A DNA stretch of 64,000 nt, taken from assembly GCA_013398055.1 (NCBI GenBank), contig VZRS01000327.1, positions 373,625 through 437,624 on the forward strand. The letters run 5' to 3'. This stretch comes from Ifrita kowaldi. Lineage: Eukaryota; Chordata; Aves; Passeriformes; Cinclosomatidae. Positions within the stretch are counted from its first letter, which is position 1; each line of letters begins with the position of its first letter. The notes beneath the pieces were generated by a model, which searched no databases, was not told the origin of the DNA, and saw nothing but the letters and a program-made list of their open reading frames with translations. The position numbers and the translations under genes were made by a program. Positions 9,801-21,750 of the stretch are shown here, piece by piece.

Positions 9801-12800
9801 CCCCATGGGCAGAATAAAAATATTTGCATCAGAAAGTTAATGTATCTCACCTAGGTTTTATTTCCAGTTTCTTATGGAAGCTTTACAGATGTATTGTCAT
9901 AAAAAACAAAAGTGCAGATAGGAAGTGCTTTCTTGTGCCATTAGTAAACCCTTTGTGAGATCAAATGAGGACACCAAAGATGTAATGGTATGATGAGAGC
10001 TTTAACTTCCATTTGTGATGTACATGCAAATTCTTGCTGCTTTGAAATGCACCTCTGGAAAAGTTGCTCAGAGTCCTGTGAAGGATTCTAGATTTTAGAA
10101 GAGGTCTTGGGGTTTGTCAGCAAGATGTGAAAATGCAAAGATTGAGTCTCCTGATGGGCTACAGCCTGGCTGCTTGCTCTGTTTTCCATCCAACCATCTA
10201 CTGCATTCAGACATGTCTAGGCAGGCTCATTTAGACAGTAACAACAAAAGCCATAACGTCAGGTGTATTGGATGGATCAGTCTGGATCTTCCCAATGGAA
10301 GTCTGTCCTCCTGTGTACATAACCTCATACCCCTTTGGGATCCAGAACTGAGCCCAAAACAGGCATTCTTGGTTCTTGTGAGATTTGCTCCCATGTGACC
10401 AAGAAATAACTCAAGACATTTTGTGGTAATCTGTGCAGTGAGTAGAAGAACTCATTTATCATCTCTGATTTTCTTGTTTTGTTTTGTTTTGTTCGTTGGC
10501 GTTTTTTTTCTTATTTTCAAACTCACTATGAATTTGGTGCATTGGTAGTCACTGTGTCAAAATGGGAAGTACAGTAAGAGCTTACATTTATAAATACTTT
10601 TATGACATTGGCTTGAGATGGCTGCACCAGCACTATGTAAATGAGAGACTTTATCAATGGCACAAAGGGAGGAACATAAGCCAGAAACCATACAGCCAGA
10701 AACACATCCAGGGGAGGTCCATGAAGTTGACCTGGCAGACAAGAATGATTTAAGTACAGCAAGTAGTTTGGGATATTTTGTATAAAAAATGCAAAACCGA
10801 ATTGAAAGTATTGATGAGAATCTGATGGTCATCAGGCTACTGTCAATGATGACTGTAAAAATCAGCCATTTTTCTTCCAGGCCCCTTCTGATGTGGCAGG
10901 CAGCCTTAGGAACGCTGGGACCCAGGTGGTAGTGGGAAGGATTGGAAACTCCTCTTCCCAGATGTGGTGAACTGATGATGCTCACAAGTCATGTGGTGGT
11001 TTCTGTTTTGGAGGGGAAATGGCACCCATGCACAGTAACTGCAAAGACAAATGAAAATGAATTTTTACAAGTAGTCATGGATTCATATATGAATATCTTC
11101 CAGGAAATGGACCTTCAAACCTCAAGAAAGGAATTGTCATGACAAAGTCACAGCTGTTGATAGGATCCTTGTAGCCAAAGGTTTTACCTGGGCATTTTTT
11201 ACAGGTTTGTCTGTGATTCAAATGATCTGGTAAAAGATTTCACAAATCTGACTTCTTGTCTGTGTAGTGAATCCTTTTACCATTTTTTATACTTATTGCG
11301 AATAAAAACAAAGTTGAACACCAAGAAGCTTACCTTAAGGGTCTTTTACAAACTACATGATTCTATAATTCCTAAGAAACAAAATCCTAAAATGTAGTTT
11401 GCTTATGTGACCGTATATTAGTCTCCTTACATTGTGTTTTCAAACTTTCTTTAGTTATATTTTGCATATTTTTTCCTATGAAAAATTTATTGAATCACTG
11501 TTTTGCTCAGGGGGGACCTCTCTTGGACGGCAGTTTTCCTGTAGCATTTCTAACTTTTAAGTTGTTGTTTTGCAAGCTTAATAATCCTTTAAACTAATTT
11601 TTTCCCATGTAATTTTGGGGTTTCTTTTACCAAGTAAAGCAAACCCCAAAATGCCAGGCAATGTACTTGTGGAGTAACAGTGACACCAGCATGGTTAGGA
11701 ACTCAGTGAACTGCGCTATATAAAGCCATAGAGATTTCAAACAAAAAGTCATTTCATGTTTTCAGTCTTACTAAATAACTTTTTACACTAGGTCCTATTT
11801 TTAGAACCTACTGAGATCTTCAAGATGAGTCAGTTAACATGGAAAATTTTGTCCTGGTGATTAAACATTGATGAGTCTGTTGAGAAAAGAAAATGACATG
11901 TAGCACATGAGGCTTCCCACAAAAGGGAAAAGATGCATCTTTTGGAAGTGCACTAGGAGAGAGCATCACCTCCATCTTGGTGAAACCAGTGGGATTCAGC
12001 ATGATGGAAAAATACCTGCGGCTGTGTGGGAGCTGGTGATGCACCCCAGCTTCTCAACGGCGAAAATGCTGAGAGTCAGAGGTTAAAGAACCCAGTATGG
12101 AGTTAGTGGAGCAAAGTGTCTCAGGGCACTTTGTGGCTCCCCAGCACCTGCAAGAGACCATGCTTGGAAGATTAATCACATCCTTTGGAAGTTTCTGACG
12201 TTTCCAGATCAGCTGAGAGGAACATCAATGTTTGGAATTGCTATGCTATTTTTAAACAAACAAGAAGAGAGACCATTTATTTCTAACTAATTTCAAAGAA
12301 CCAGGATATTTTTTTCTCTGGGTTTCCCAGATTGCTTTCCCCACAGAGCTATGGAAAGGGCAGCACACAGCCCATGCCCATAGGCATGCGCTGGGCAGGC
12401 CGCAGCCCATGGCAGCATCCCTATGGCTGCAAGCAAACTGATGTGACAACATAGAGGTGAGAAACCAAATATGTATCAATGTCAGTTTGTTCTGTTTAGG
12501 AAAAAAAAGGGGTGGGGAAATTTTCAGGTTGCTATCAGGATTTCAGTCTGGTTTTCCACACCTGAGTACTGAGAAACAGGTTTCCAGATCTCATTTGATT
12601 GTCTGATAAACTACTCCATTTCAATACCTCTTACCCTTTGGAAAAGAGAAGTAGGTTCTGGGAGTAAGTGTGCTATTTTAAAGCAACCAGCAGACAGTGC
12701 CTTTACCATCATTATCCAGAAGTGTCACAGGCAGCACAACATGCCTTTTGCTTCAGTGCTGCTGGCTGGCAGTTCCAGCTGCTGCCGCTCTCCTCCTCTG

Positions 12801-15800
12801 GAAAGCAGAAGGAGACATTGCTCTCCAAGGAATGGCCTGATCTGTATTAGGAAAAGATCTTGAAGTCTCTTGTGTGCTTAAAGGCAGCTGCTTTAACATT
12901 CAAGAGGTGTTTTGAAAATACTGACATAAATGGAAAATAAAAGCCTTTTGGAAAGCAGAGCACTTTGCTATGGAGAGCAACATGTGCTTGCACTCGGCAG
13001 TGACCTGGGAGAGTTACCCCTCTAGGGTGTAAAGAGTTTAGCTCAACAGAAACATTTCTCATGTCATTAAAAAAGCCAACTCAATAGGTACTCTCTGTTG
13101 TACCTATTTAGGTTATGTTTTCTGGGTACATGTCTGTGCTTGCCAACACTGAGGTTTTTGTGCCATCTTCTTGCCCAATCACTCATCTTTGTGAGATCCT
13201 ACTACGATGCCTCATACTCAGCTTCAGAGAGTACTTGGCATCACTCCACACCTTCTCAAATTTCATCCACCTCCTTTTCCAGAGGATATTAAGCAATGCA
13301 GGTCTTTGCTGCTGTTAATTCTGGCTTTAAATGCTGCTGCTGAAACATGGTCTTGTGAGCAATTAATTGTTTCATGCAATGGCTTTTCCCTTTGACTGAA
13401 GTGATCCAAACCCCTCATCAAAAGGTTTTATTTATGCCACCTTTTTGCACATTCAGTCCTGCATCCATTCGTTGATACTGGGATTCATTTCCATTACATC
13501 CATTTTACTAGACCATACAGTGTATTTTACTCCCTTTCAGGAAATATTATTTGATTCAAAATATGAATGAAAAAGCTACTATTTAAGAGCTACTTTTGCT
13601 GTTACCTTGGTAAACAGTGAGTTTTCCCTGTGCAGCAAACTCAGTACAGATGCTTCGACAGTACTTCTAAGAGACCTGCCATATTCAGGTCCAGCTCTGA
13701 CATTCATACCACTTTTTCCTTTGTTTTTGAACAGTTTTCTGAAGTCTTAATCTTGCTATTATAAAAATTGCATGACCTATCAATTCTATCTTTTAATTAA
13801 CCAGCACAAATAGGCAGCTGGCAGACAATCACGGTGAGAAGGCAAATGACATCAAAAGCCCTGATAGACTGGGCTAAAGGGCTTCTTGTCTGCAACACAA
13901 ATGCTTGTTTAAAAGATGCTCCATTTGAGTACAAGCTAATAGAAAATCATGAATAAATGTGTGAGATTATAGTAATAAGAAGTTATATAAAAGCATTTCA
14001 GCCTGCACGCTCAATGGGGATATTTCTGCAGCTCTTTGACTTCTGACGCTTTTACTGGAGTTTACTCTGTCCCAATTGTCTGAATGAGCTTCTGACAGCA
14101 GATGGCATCTTCCTCAAAACCAGAAATCCAAAAGGGATTGCTACAGGAGGAAACAAGGTGGAAAGCTCATTGCCCTGCTCTGCCAGTCTGCTGCCGTTGA
14201 CAAGGTCACATCGTGGATAAACGGTAAAATTTGGCCATGAGGACTCTCTCTCCTCACACAGGCTGGTGAAGCACAGTGCTTTATTGGAGCACTTACAGCT
14301 CGAAAGAGCCTGGATGCTTTTTAAATAATAGGATTGACACTTCAATAGCTCACCAGCAGGAACAGTCAGTCGCTTGGCAGCCACTGCACAACCTCACTGC
14401 CCACACAGCTCTGCCATGAACAGGTCAGCGTTCAGCTGCCTCCAGCCAAAATCTGTGGCAAAATTGTTTAATGTATATAAGTTATTACTTAAAACTCCAC
14501 CTAAAGTTGAGAAGTTCTGAGCTTTTGGATATGCTCAGATCTTAGCTTTGTCCTTTACTTACTTTAGAGGTGTGGCTCATGAGCTGCAAGCTGAACCACA
14601 ATACCTGTATTTGTCTATTATCCAAATCCAAAGAGAGAGCTTTTCTCTAATAAAAGCTCAAAGGTCATTACAGTGTATGTTTATATTTATATAAAGAGAT
14701 TGAAGCTTTACTTTCAGTCTAATGGAGGTCTAACATTATTTCCTGCAGCAGCATTAAGCTCTTCTGGCCACAGCAGAAGTTTGACCAGAGCTCTGCTTTG
14801 TTGACAGGATCTTTTTGGATTTGAGCTGTGAGTATGTCCTCTAAGCCAGAAGAGGTTAAGCTGAATATCATTTATTTTCTTAATGTGACTTCAGCATAGC
14901 TGGCATGAAGGGTTATGGAATTAACTGACTTCTGTCCAACTCTGATATCCTCATTTGTTCCATAACAACCATAATAGAACTACTTGTTTTCTCCCTTCTT
15001 ACTGTAACATAGAAAGAGTGGGTCTGGGATTTGGGGTTTTTTTCTAAAAACCCTCTTCTTGCTTTGTCTTCGCAGCTGGGGCAGCAGCAGAGCAGCAGTG
15101 GCACCTGTGCACTCCTTGCATAACCCCACCAGAAGTCGTTCAGAGAGATCATGGTGATGAATGGATGTAAACAGAAACCAAGAGAACAAACTAGGTCATT
15201 GTACCACTTCTAATCTAATGCTTGTTGGTATTTCTGTATCCTCAAAATGAAATATTCTGTTTTTCCTAGTTTTTTCACAGTCAATCAACTGAATTTTCCT
15301 GCGAATAGTTCAGTAGAGGTCTTGTCTCCAGCCTTTTCCTTACAGCCATGAAGATTTTGGCACTAAGGTCATTGATCTCAACTGACAGTGATGCACAGGT
15401 GAAATTTTATTAAATTAATGAGACATATAAAAATTTGCACTTGGTAAATTGCTTCAGAGTCCAAGAATTGTAATTTGTGTACGTGTATATATGAAAAGTG
15501 TTTACTGTGAAAGTTTAACAGATAAAAGACAGTTAATTAGTGCTATTACATAATCCTGTGGGACCTTTGTTATGCCAAGTGTCTGGAGTCAAACATTAAG
15601 AGACTGATCTCGCAGCAGGAAGTTTTTAATTGTTGGAGTCCTGAGAGCTCTAATGGGCTTTGGTGGTCCTGACCAGCCTCACCTGGGCTCCTGCCCACAC
15701 CCCTCCCATGCGCACAATTTAAGCCAGAAGACAATTTAAGCCCCATCCCAGAGGCTTCTTACTGCCCTGAGTTACAGGAATGCTGGTTTTCAGCTCAGTT

Positions 15801-16534
15801 ACAGCTATGCCTGTACTCAGCCATGGGACTTGGGCCCCCACCTGTGAATTAACTTCCTGACCTTGGCCCTTCCTCATCACCACACAGGTAATACCTGATA
15901 GTCTGGGATCTTGCGTGACCACCGGTTGCCGCCCTGAGGCCTGTCCTGCTTGCTGTGCTTGGCTCCAAGTAAGTGCACCCTGTCTGGGAGGGCAGGTGTG
16001 TTACTGTGGCTCAGGAAGCCATCAGCCTGCACTAACTGTAGCTGTACCCTTGCCATTAAGGTAAGATCATACTGATGGCAATGTAGTTTAAATGAGAGCT
16101 GCTAGCAAATCATAATGCTCTGCCAGATGATATGAACAACCTGAAAGATGGGAATGCTTTAAGCACCAATGTAGTGGTCAAAAGAACTATTTGTATTGAC
16201 TTGAGGGAATGTTTACCTTTGACTTCAAAGGCTTGATTCTGTCCCTTCATTTAGCCGCAATATATTTCTCTAAATCTTCAAGATCAGAAAAATATGGAGA
16301 GTCAGCACCATGTAGCATGTTTGTACAGCTTTCAGCAGCAATTGGAACCATTCTCTTGGCTATGATATGCAAAACAGATTTATTGAAATGGCAGTCCTAC
16401 CTCTCCACCTGGATTTGGGCTGCCAGATAGCACTGATCTGTGTGCTGTCCCTCTGGTAAATAAATCCTCTGCCCATCCTGACTACACCTGCTGCCTCCAG
16501 CCCCTAGGCAGAGGCCTGCAATCATCTATATGAG

Positions 16535-16862
16535 ATGACCATTGGGGCGTATGAGGAACAGCTAAAGGGGCTCAGCCTGGAGAAAAGGCATCTCGGAGGG
16601 GATTTTTTCTCTCTACAACTCCCAAAAAGGAGCTTGGAGCCAGGTGGGGTTGGTCTTTGCTCCCACAGAACAAGTAGCAAGACAAGAGGAAATGCCCTCA
16701 AGTTGCACCAGGGGAGGCTTATACTGGCTATTAAAAAAAATTTCTTCAGGTACTGGCAGAGGCTGCCCAGGGCAGTGGTGGAGTCACCATAACTGGAGGG
16801 ATTTGAAAGGTGTGTAGTTGTGGCACATGTTGAGGATGTGGCTTAGTGGTGGGCTTGATTAT
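16535..16862 (+). mobile_element. CR1 LINE fragment
   Basis: Forward CR1 3' part: GGGGCTCAGCCTGGAGAAAA, AGGGGAGGCTTATACTGGCT, TTTCTTCAGG, GGCTGCCCAGGGCAGTGGTG and GGATGTGGCTTAGTGGTGGG are diagnostic segments of the CR1 3' region. The open frame across it is a decayed piece, not a gene. Confidence 0.88.
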
Positions 16863-19554
16863 CTCCTTAGTCTGTTGCAGGACGGATTTACTTATCTTCT
16901 TTTGTGCAGGTAGAAAAAGATAAAATGGCAGAAGAGGAGGCTGGTGATAAAGCAGACTACAACGAAGGAGCAACTGCAACTTCTAGGGTAACATATTAAT
17001 TACACTTGCTATCTCTAATGTTGGCAGTAATAGGGAACACAGTAGGGAGTCCCTCAGGACCTCCAGTGATTTAATGGGGCAAAGAACGCGTTTGTTAATT
17101 AATAACGACAATTACTGCGCTGTCGCTGTCCGTGGTGCTGGAGGTGTCGCCTGAACCCCCAGGGGCGAGCCGGGCCCCGGCCCCGGCCGCGATCGTCTCA
17201 TTTATCTGCTCCTTGAAAACACCTGGGCAGGTGCACACCCGGTGGGAAGGGCCTCGAGCTTCCTGTGTGATGTCAGGGTTGGGAGGGCTCGTAATAGCTG
17301 AGAAAAAAGTGAAGGATGCCTGCAGGGCTAGATAGAAAAATAAATTATTCATCCTCAGGCAGGTTTTTGCATTCCAGGTCTAAAAGAACTATCTTAATGT
17401 TCATAAAGTGTACTGGAAAAGTACCTTAACCCTTCCCACATAAGTTTGCTATATTATTTGTCATAAATCTGCTAACTGCAATTTTAGAAAGTTAAAGTTA
17501 AGAAACTAACTCAGCTGAGATCCTCAGCCAGGCACTTTAAATTCACTTTCTTCCAGAATGTCATAATACAGTAAAACAACTACCTCAGTGGCAGGAAAAT
17601 CCATGATGAGAGAATTCACACCCTTCTAGCTTTGGGGAAATCCAACCATGAGATGGGAAACCACAGACTTTGCAAGTTTCACTGTTGTCAAAAAGAATTT
17701 TTCTAAATTGATGACTTGCCAAAACCTTTTCATGCTCTTAGACTTGATAAATTGGATGACTGTAGTGGATAAAGAATTGGCTGGATGGACACACTCAAAG
17801 AGTTTTGGTAACAGTGGCAACTGGTTGGCCAGTCACCTCTGGGTTGAACTGAAATCCAAAGGGATAAAGGAGAAGACTCAAGGTGCAAATACGACCTTCA
17901 AAGCAAGGCAAATTTTAGAAAAACCACAGTTACAGAAAGCAAGAAGCTTTGAACATTAACAAAGGGAAGGGGGGCTTCTGCTCACAGTCAGACAGACAGG
18001 GATATTTTGGAGCTGGGTGTGTTGTGGCTTGATATGAGACAAGCTCACTTGGCAATATAAAGCTCCAAAGAAACACTGAGAAATGATGGAAACAATTCAA
18101 ACATCTTTGTGATCAACACAAAAGGAAAGCTGAAATAGCATCCTGAATAGGTATGGTCTTTATTTAGCAGATTCTTGCATTGATTCTACTAATAAATGCT
18201 GAGCTTCATAAGGAAAGAATGATCTTTTAAACATCATAATTCTGCAATGAAACAATAAAGAGAAGATAAGGTTATAATCATAAGAAACCAGAAGGGTAGA
18301 CAGCGCTGCTACTGGAATCTGAGGGAGTGCTGAGTCACTCTACTTTAGGTGCTGCCATAGTAACTACTTACCATCTGATTGGGAATGAGGAGAGACTGAA
18401 AAATCTGAAATAAAAATCATGTAAATCACAGCTTGAAATATATTTAATATGCTTTCTAAAATATTTAACAAGATGGAATACTTCTGAAGTTTTTTATAGT
18501 AGTGTTACTTGGGGCAAGAAGATTATATTGGACTACTGAATAGACACATAAATGTATTCAAGCCAGAAATAAACTGATTTCTTCCCAGCTAGGCTAAAAT
18601 GTTATTGTATCTAATTGTGAGAGCAAGTAGGAACCGCTTTGTATTCATGGGGAGGTGAGAAAGTGCCAGTTCTCTATAACCCAGCCCAGGCTGTGATGCA
18701 AACAGAAGATGGGGGTTCTGGTAGTAACAGCTTCTGAAGTGAATTGGAAAGCTTAACATACTTTAGAGAGCGGTAAACTCAGATTCCTTCGCCAATTTTT
18801 TCCTCATGTTGCCCTCTGCTCTATTAGGGAGGTCACTGCTGGTGGTGGCCTTAATATCTTGGTGGCTGAAGGTCCTCTGCAGGAGTGACAGCTCTGGTGT
18901 AGTAGCGATTTGGGGAGCTTCTGTGAATCATAAGATTCTGGGTGGTTTCCTAGCATGGAAAATTTCAGCATTATTTTGCGAGGTGTCTGTCACCATGACA
19001 CCTCCAAAGGCAGAACATCCATTACTATTACGCCAGTAAGTGAGAGCACTTAAACTGCTGTTGAGGTGCAGACAACTTCAGAAAACTGTAGGTGGGCCTT
19101 TTGGTAATCAGTTTAGCCAAATTTGCCTTGGACTGTAGTTACAGAGAAGCAGAAATTTAAAGTCAAGAGTTAAAGAAAGGTTTATGAGAACTCCGCAGAG
19201 AGGCAGGAAGTTTGTGTGAAACACAGGAAGTCACTTGCCTTTTTTTAATCTGTGTAGGAGATGCTGAGGTCAGGAAAGCTCTGCTTTGCAGAGCATAGGC
19301 AGACACCTTGCAGCTCCCCAAAGCAAGGACATGGAGGCCCAGGTGGGATTTGTCATGCCAATGATCTTCACTCCTATGGTAGATGAACAAAACGCGTTTC
19401 CAGGACTAGTTGTGCAACTGCATGTGCAGATCTGTTTGCATAAATCTTAGTGAAGTTTTGGGAGCTGGTACTCTTTAGCCAGTTTCCTGTGATCCCTCAA
19501 CTTCCCTATGGAAGTATTATTTAAAAAGGTCCAACTCCTCGAAGATCAATAGAT

Positions 19555-19690
19555 TCTGAATCATAGAACATTTTGGGTTGGAAGGGACCTTTAAAGGTCA
19601 TCTAGTGCAACCCCTCTTCTGTAAGCAAAGGCATCTTCAACTAGATCATGCTGCTCAGAGCCCTGTCCCACCTGGCCCTGAATATTTCTA
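19555..19690 (-). mobile_element. CR1 LINE fragment, 3' end
   Basis: A reverse-oriented CR1 terminus begins AATCATAGAACATTTTGGG and continues TTGGAAGGGACC and CATCTAGTGCAACCCCT, then the degenerate CACCTGGCCCTGAATATTTC. Confidence 0.88.
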
Positions 19691-21149
19691 GGATAATTTG
19701 TTTTGTTGTATCAGTTAGCTTCAGCATTGTGATTTCCAGCTAACAGATTTCAGGAGCCCAGAAGCAAGGCTCAGTAAATGACACTGGTGGTTCAGGGAGA
19801 AGTCTGGGCTTGCCTAGATACAGGAACTGTAGGATCCAGCCTGCAGAAGATGAGACATGCTACAGCCTTGCAACACAAAATTTGCCACAGGGAGGCAAGT
19901 AAAAACTGGGGTAGAAACTTATTTTTCACTCTCAAGAAAGAGAAGACTGTAGGAATACTGTAGGCTACAACTGCTCTTAAGTAAAATAGATTGTGCAGTA
20001 TTTAATCTATAATCTATCTTACTCTTAAGCAAAATAGATGACAGTAGAAATGATTTTGCCAAGTCCAATTTATAGCTGTTATATTTGATTTTATGGCACT
20101 TGAAGGTGTAGCTGAAGTCCCAATTGCTTTAGAGGCATTTATTGTGAGAATTGCAGTCTGAGGAAGCAGTTACAGTTCTCTTTGGTTTCCAGCTCACTTG
20201 TTAGAGTGCTTGATGATGGTTTTCTGCCTTGAGACTGTGAGTCTTGGAAGACAAATAGCCCTTGACTAAACTGGACATGGCAATTTTATAACAGCTTTCA
20301 GGAGTGGGCAGTGGTGACTCTAATACAAATTACATCAGGTTTAATCAGCTGCTGGGCTTCTGTACACAGGAAGGATTTTTTAAGTCCTTCTCATATTGAA
20401 GCAGAAGGAAACCACATGGTGAAATTTTTTTTTGCCATGGAATAGAAATTCTTCGTTTTCATATGCTTCATTTTCACCTTTAAGAAAACCAAAAGCTTAT
20501 ATCTGCAAAGGAAATGTGTGACCTTTACAGCTGTAATCATACCTGAACTAGTGCTAATTCCTGGTACAAGCAGGGAATTTTATTGGTGTATCTTGGCCCA
20601 TGTTCCCAAAGAGTTAAACAGCTGCATATCGCAGCTTGGAGCAGGCAGTTCTGCCTGCTGTGCAGACCTGCCATGTTAGTGACTCAAACGGCTGAATAAA
20701 AAGACAGCGTCTCTTCTGCCCTTTGGCACTTCCATCCTGTTTACCCCACTGGCGCTGTGATTCCCAGAGGGATGCAAGACGTGTTCTCACCACTGGTGCA
20801 GCACTTTTAACACCTGCTTCTGCAAAGCCCTTCATGTACCATAGAGCTGGGACATTAGTTTTTTGACAAGTAGCTTGTCCAGGGAACAGTCAAGGACACA
20901 AATCTGCTCTTCTCTCCTCTCTCCACATATTTAGTATCACACACAGCTTGCCTCCTTCTTTTTTGTTTGTGTTTTTGTTTAAGTAGCCACGAGCTGTATG
21001 ATGATGAGATGTCTAGAGGCAATGCCGAGCTGTCTCTGCTGATGAAGCTGGGTGTGTTTCAGCATCTCTGATGGTCTTTAGTACCGCTGTTGTGCAGGTC
21101 ACCGGCCAGCTGCAATTTCATCGGCCAAAGGTGAAAATAAAGCTATAAA

Positions 21150-21750
21150 GGAGTAAGTTTCTCCCCCTCGCTCCCCCCCACTCCCTCCGCCGCCGCTCAT
21201 GGATCTGAGGGGGCAGGGATGCCCTGACGAGCACCCGCGCACCACCGGCAGCATAGCCCCTTTTAGGAGGGATCTGGAGGGCTCGGCAGGATGGGGAGAG
21301 GAGGAGGGCTGCTAAAAACACCGCCCTTCGCCGGGGGAGCGGCGGGGAGAGTGCGGGGCGCGGCGGGCCGGGCCGGCGGGGTGCGCAGTGAGCGCCGCAG
21401 TGCGCGGAACGGGGCGCGGGGGCCGCGCCGCAGGCATGCTCGCCCCGCTCCTGGGCTCCGCGGGCTCCGGCTGGCTGCTGCTGGGTGAGTGCTCCCCCGA
21501 CCCGCCTCGTAGCGGGGGTTTGTCCTTCTCCCCGGCTCTCTCCCTGTTTCCCGGCTCCTTTCTCCGCAGCGGGTGGGGACTCGCTCCCCGCCCTGGTACG
21601 GTGGTACCGGTCCGAACCCTCCGCAGCGGCCTCTGGGCCCGCGATCCAGCTCCCCATGGCCCTCCCTGCTCCGGGATAAAGGGTATTCCAAGCTCTTTAA
21701 GGGGAAGAGGCAGGCGGGGGCGGCACTCTGCATGGGGACTGGGATGAAGC
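21150..21750 (+). promoter_or_regulatory. ACSL6: CpG island promoter of ACSL6
   Basis: A sharply bounded GC-rich, CpG-dense block surrounds ACSL6 exon 1, in contrast to the AT-rich flanks. A weak TATA-like CTATAAAG lies at 21143-21150, and the exon 1 ATG follows about 290 bp later. The long antisense frames here are a composition effect. The exact start site cannot be placed. Confidence 0.7.
21436..21484 (+). CDS. ACSL6: ACSL6 exon 1, N-terminal extension
   Basis: An ATG in fair context (G at -3) opens 16 codons, MLAPLLGSAGSGWLLL, plus one base before donor GTGAGT at 21485. Joined to the exon at 48681 it gives a 25-residue hydrophobic extension ending EFAISLVEK before the internal MQAQEIL start. 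The known mammalian long isoform has an extension of the same length, ending EFVLSLLEK before MQTQEIL. The phase match and length match together support this exon. Confidence 0.85.

Larger units (their letters stand above)
4980..21120. other. Intergenic region between the cytokine and ACSL6
   Basis: About 16 kb separates the two divergent genes. I see no exon with a recognisable protein. The longest frames (for example 14052-14384 minus and 16535-16792 plus) are either unrecognised or part of a CR1 copy. Content is mainly AT-rich unique sequence with CR1 fragments at 8140-8273, 9742-9800, 16535-16862 and 19555-19690, and a (TG)20 microsatellite at 7721-7761. Distal enhancers for either gene could lie here but cannot be identified by reading. 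Confidence 0.55.
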
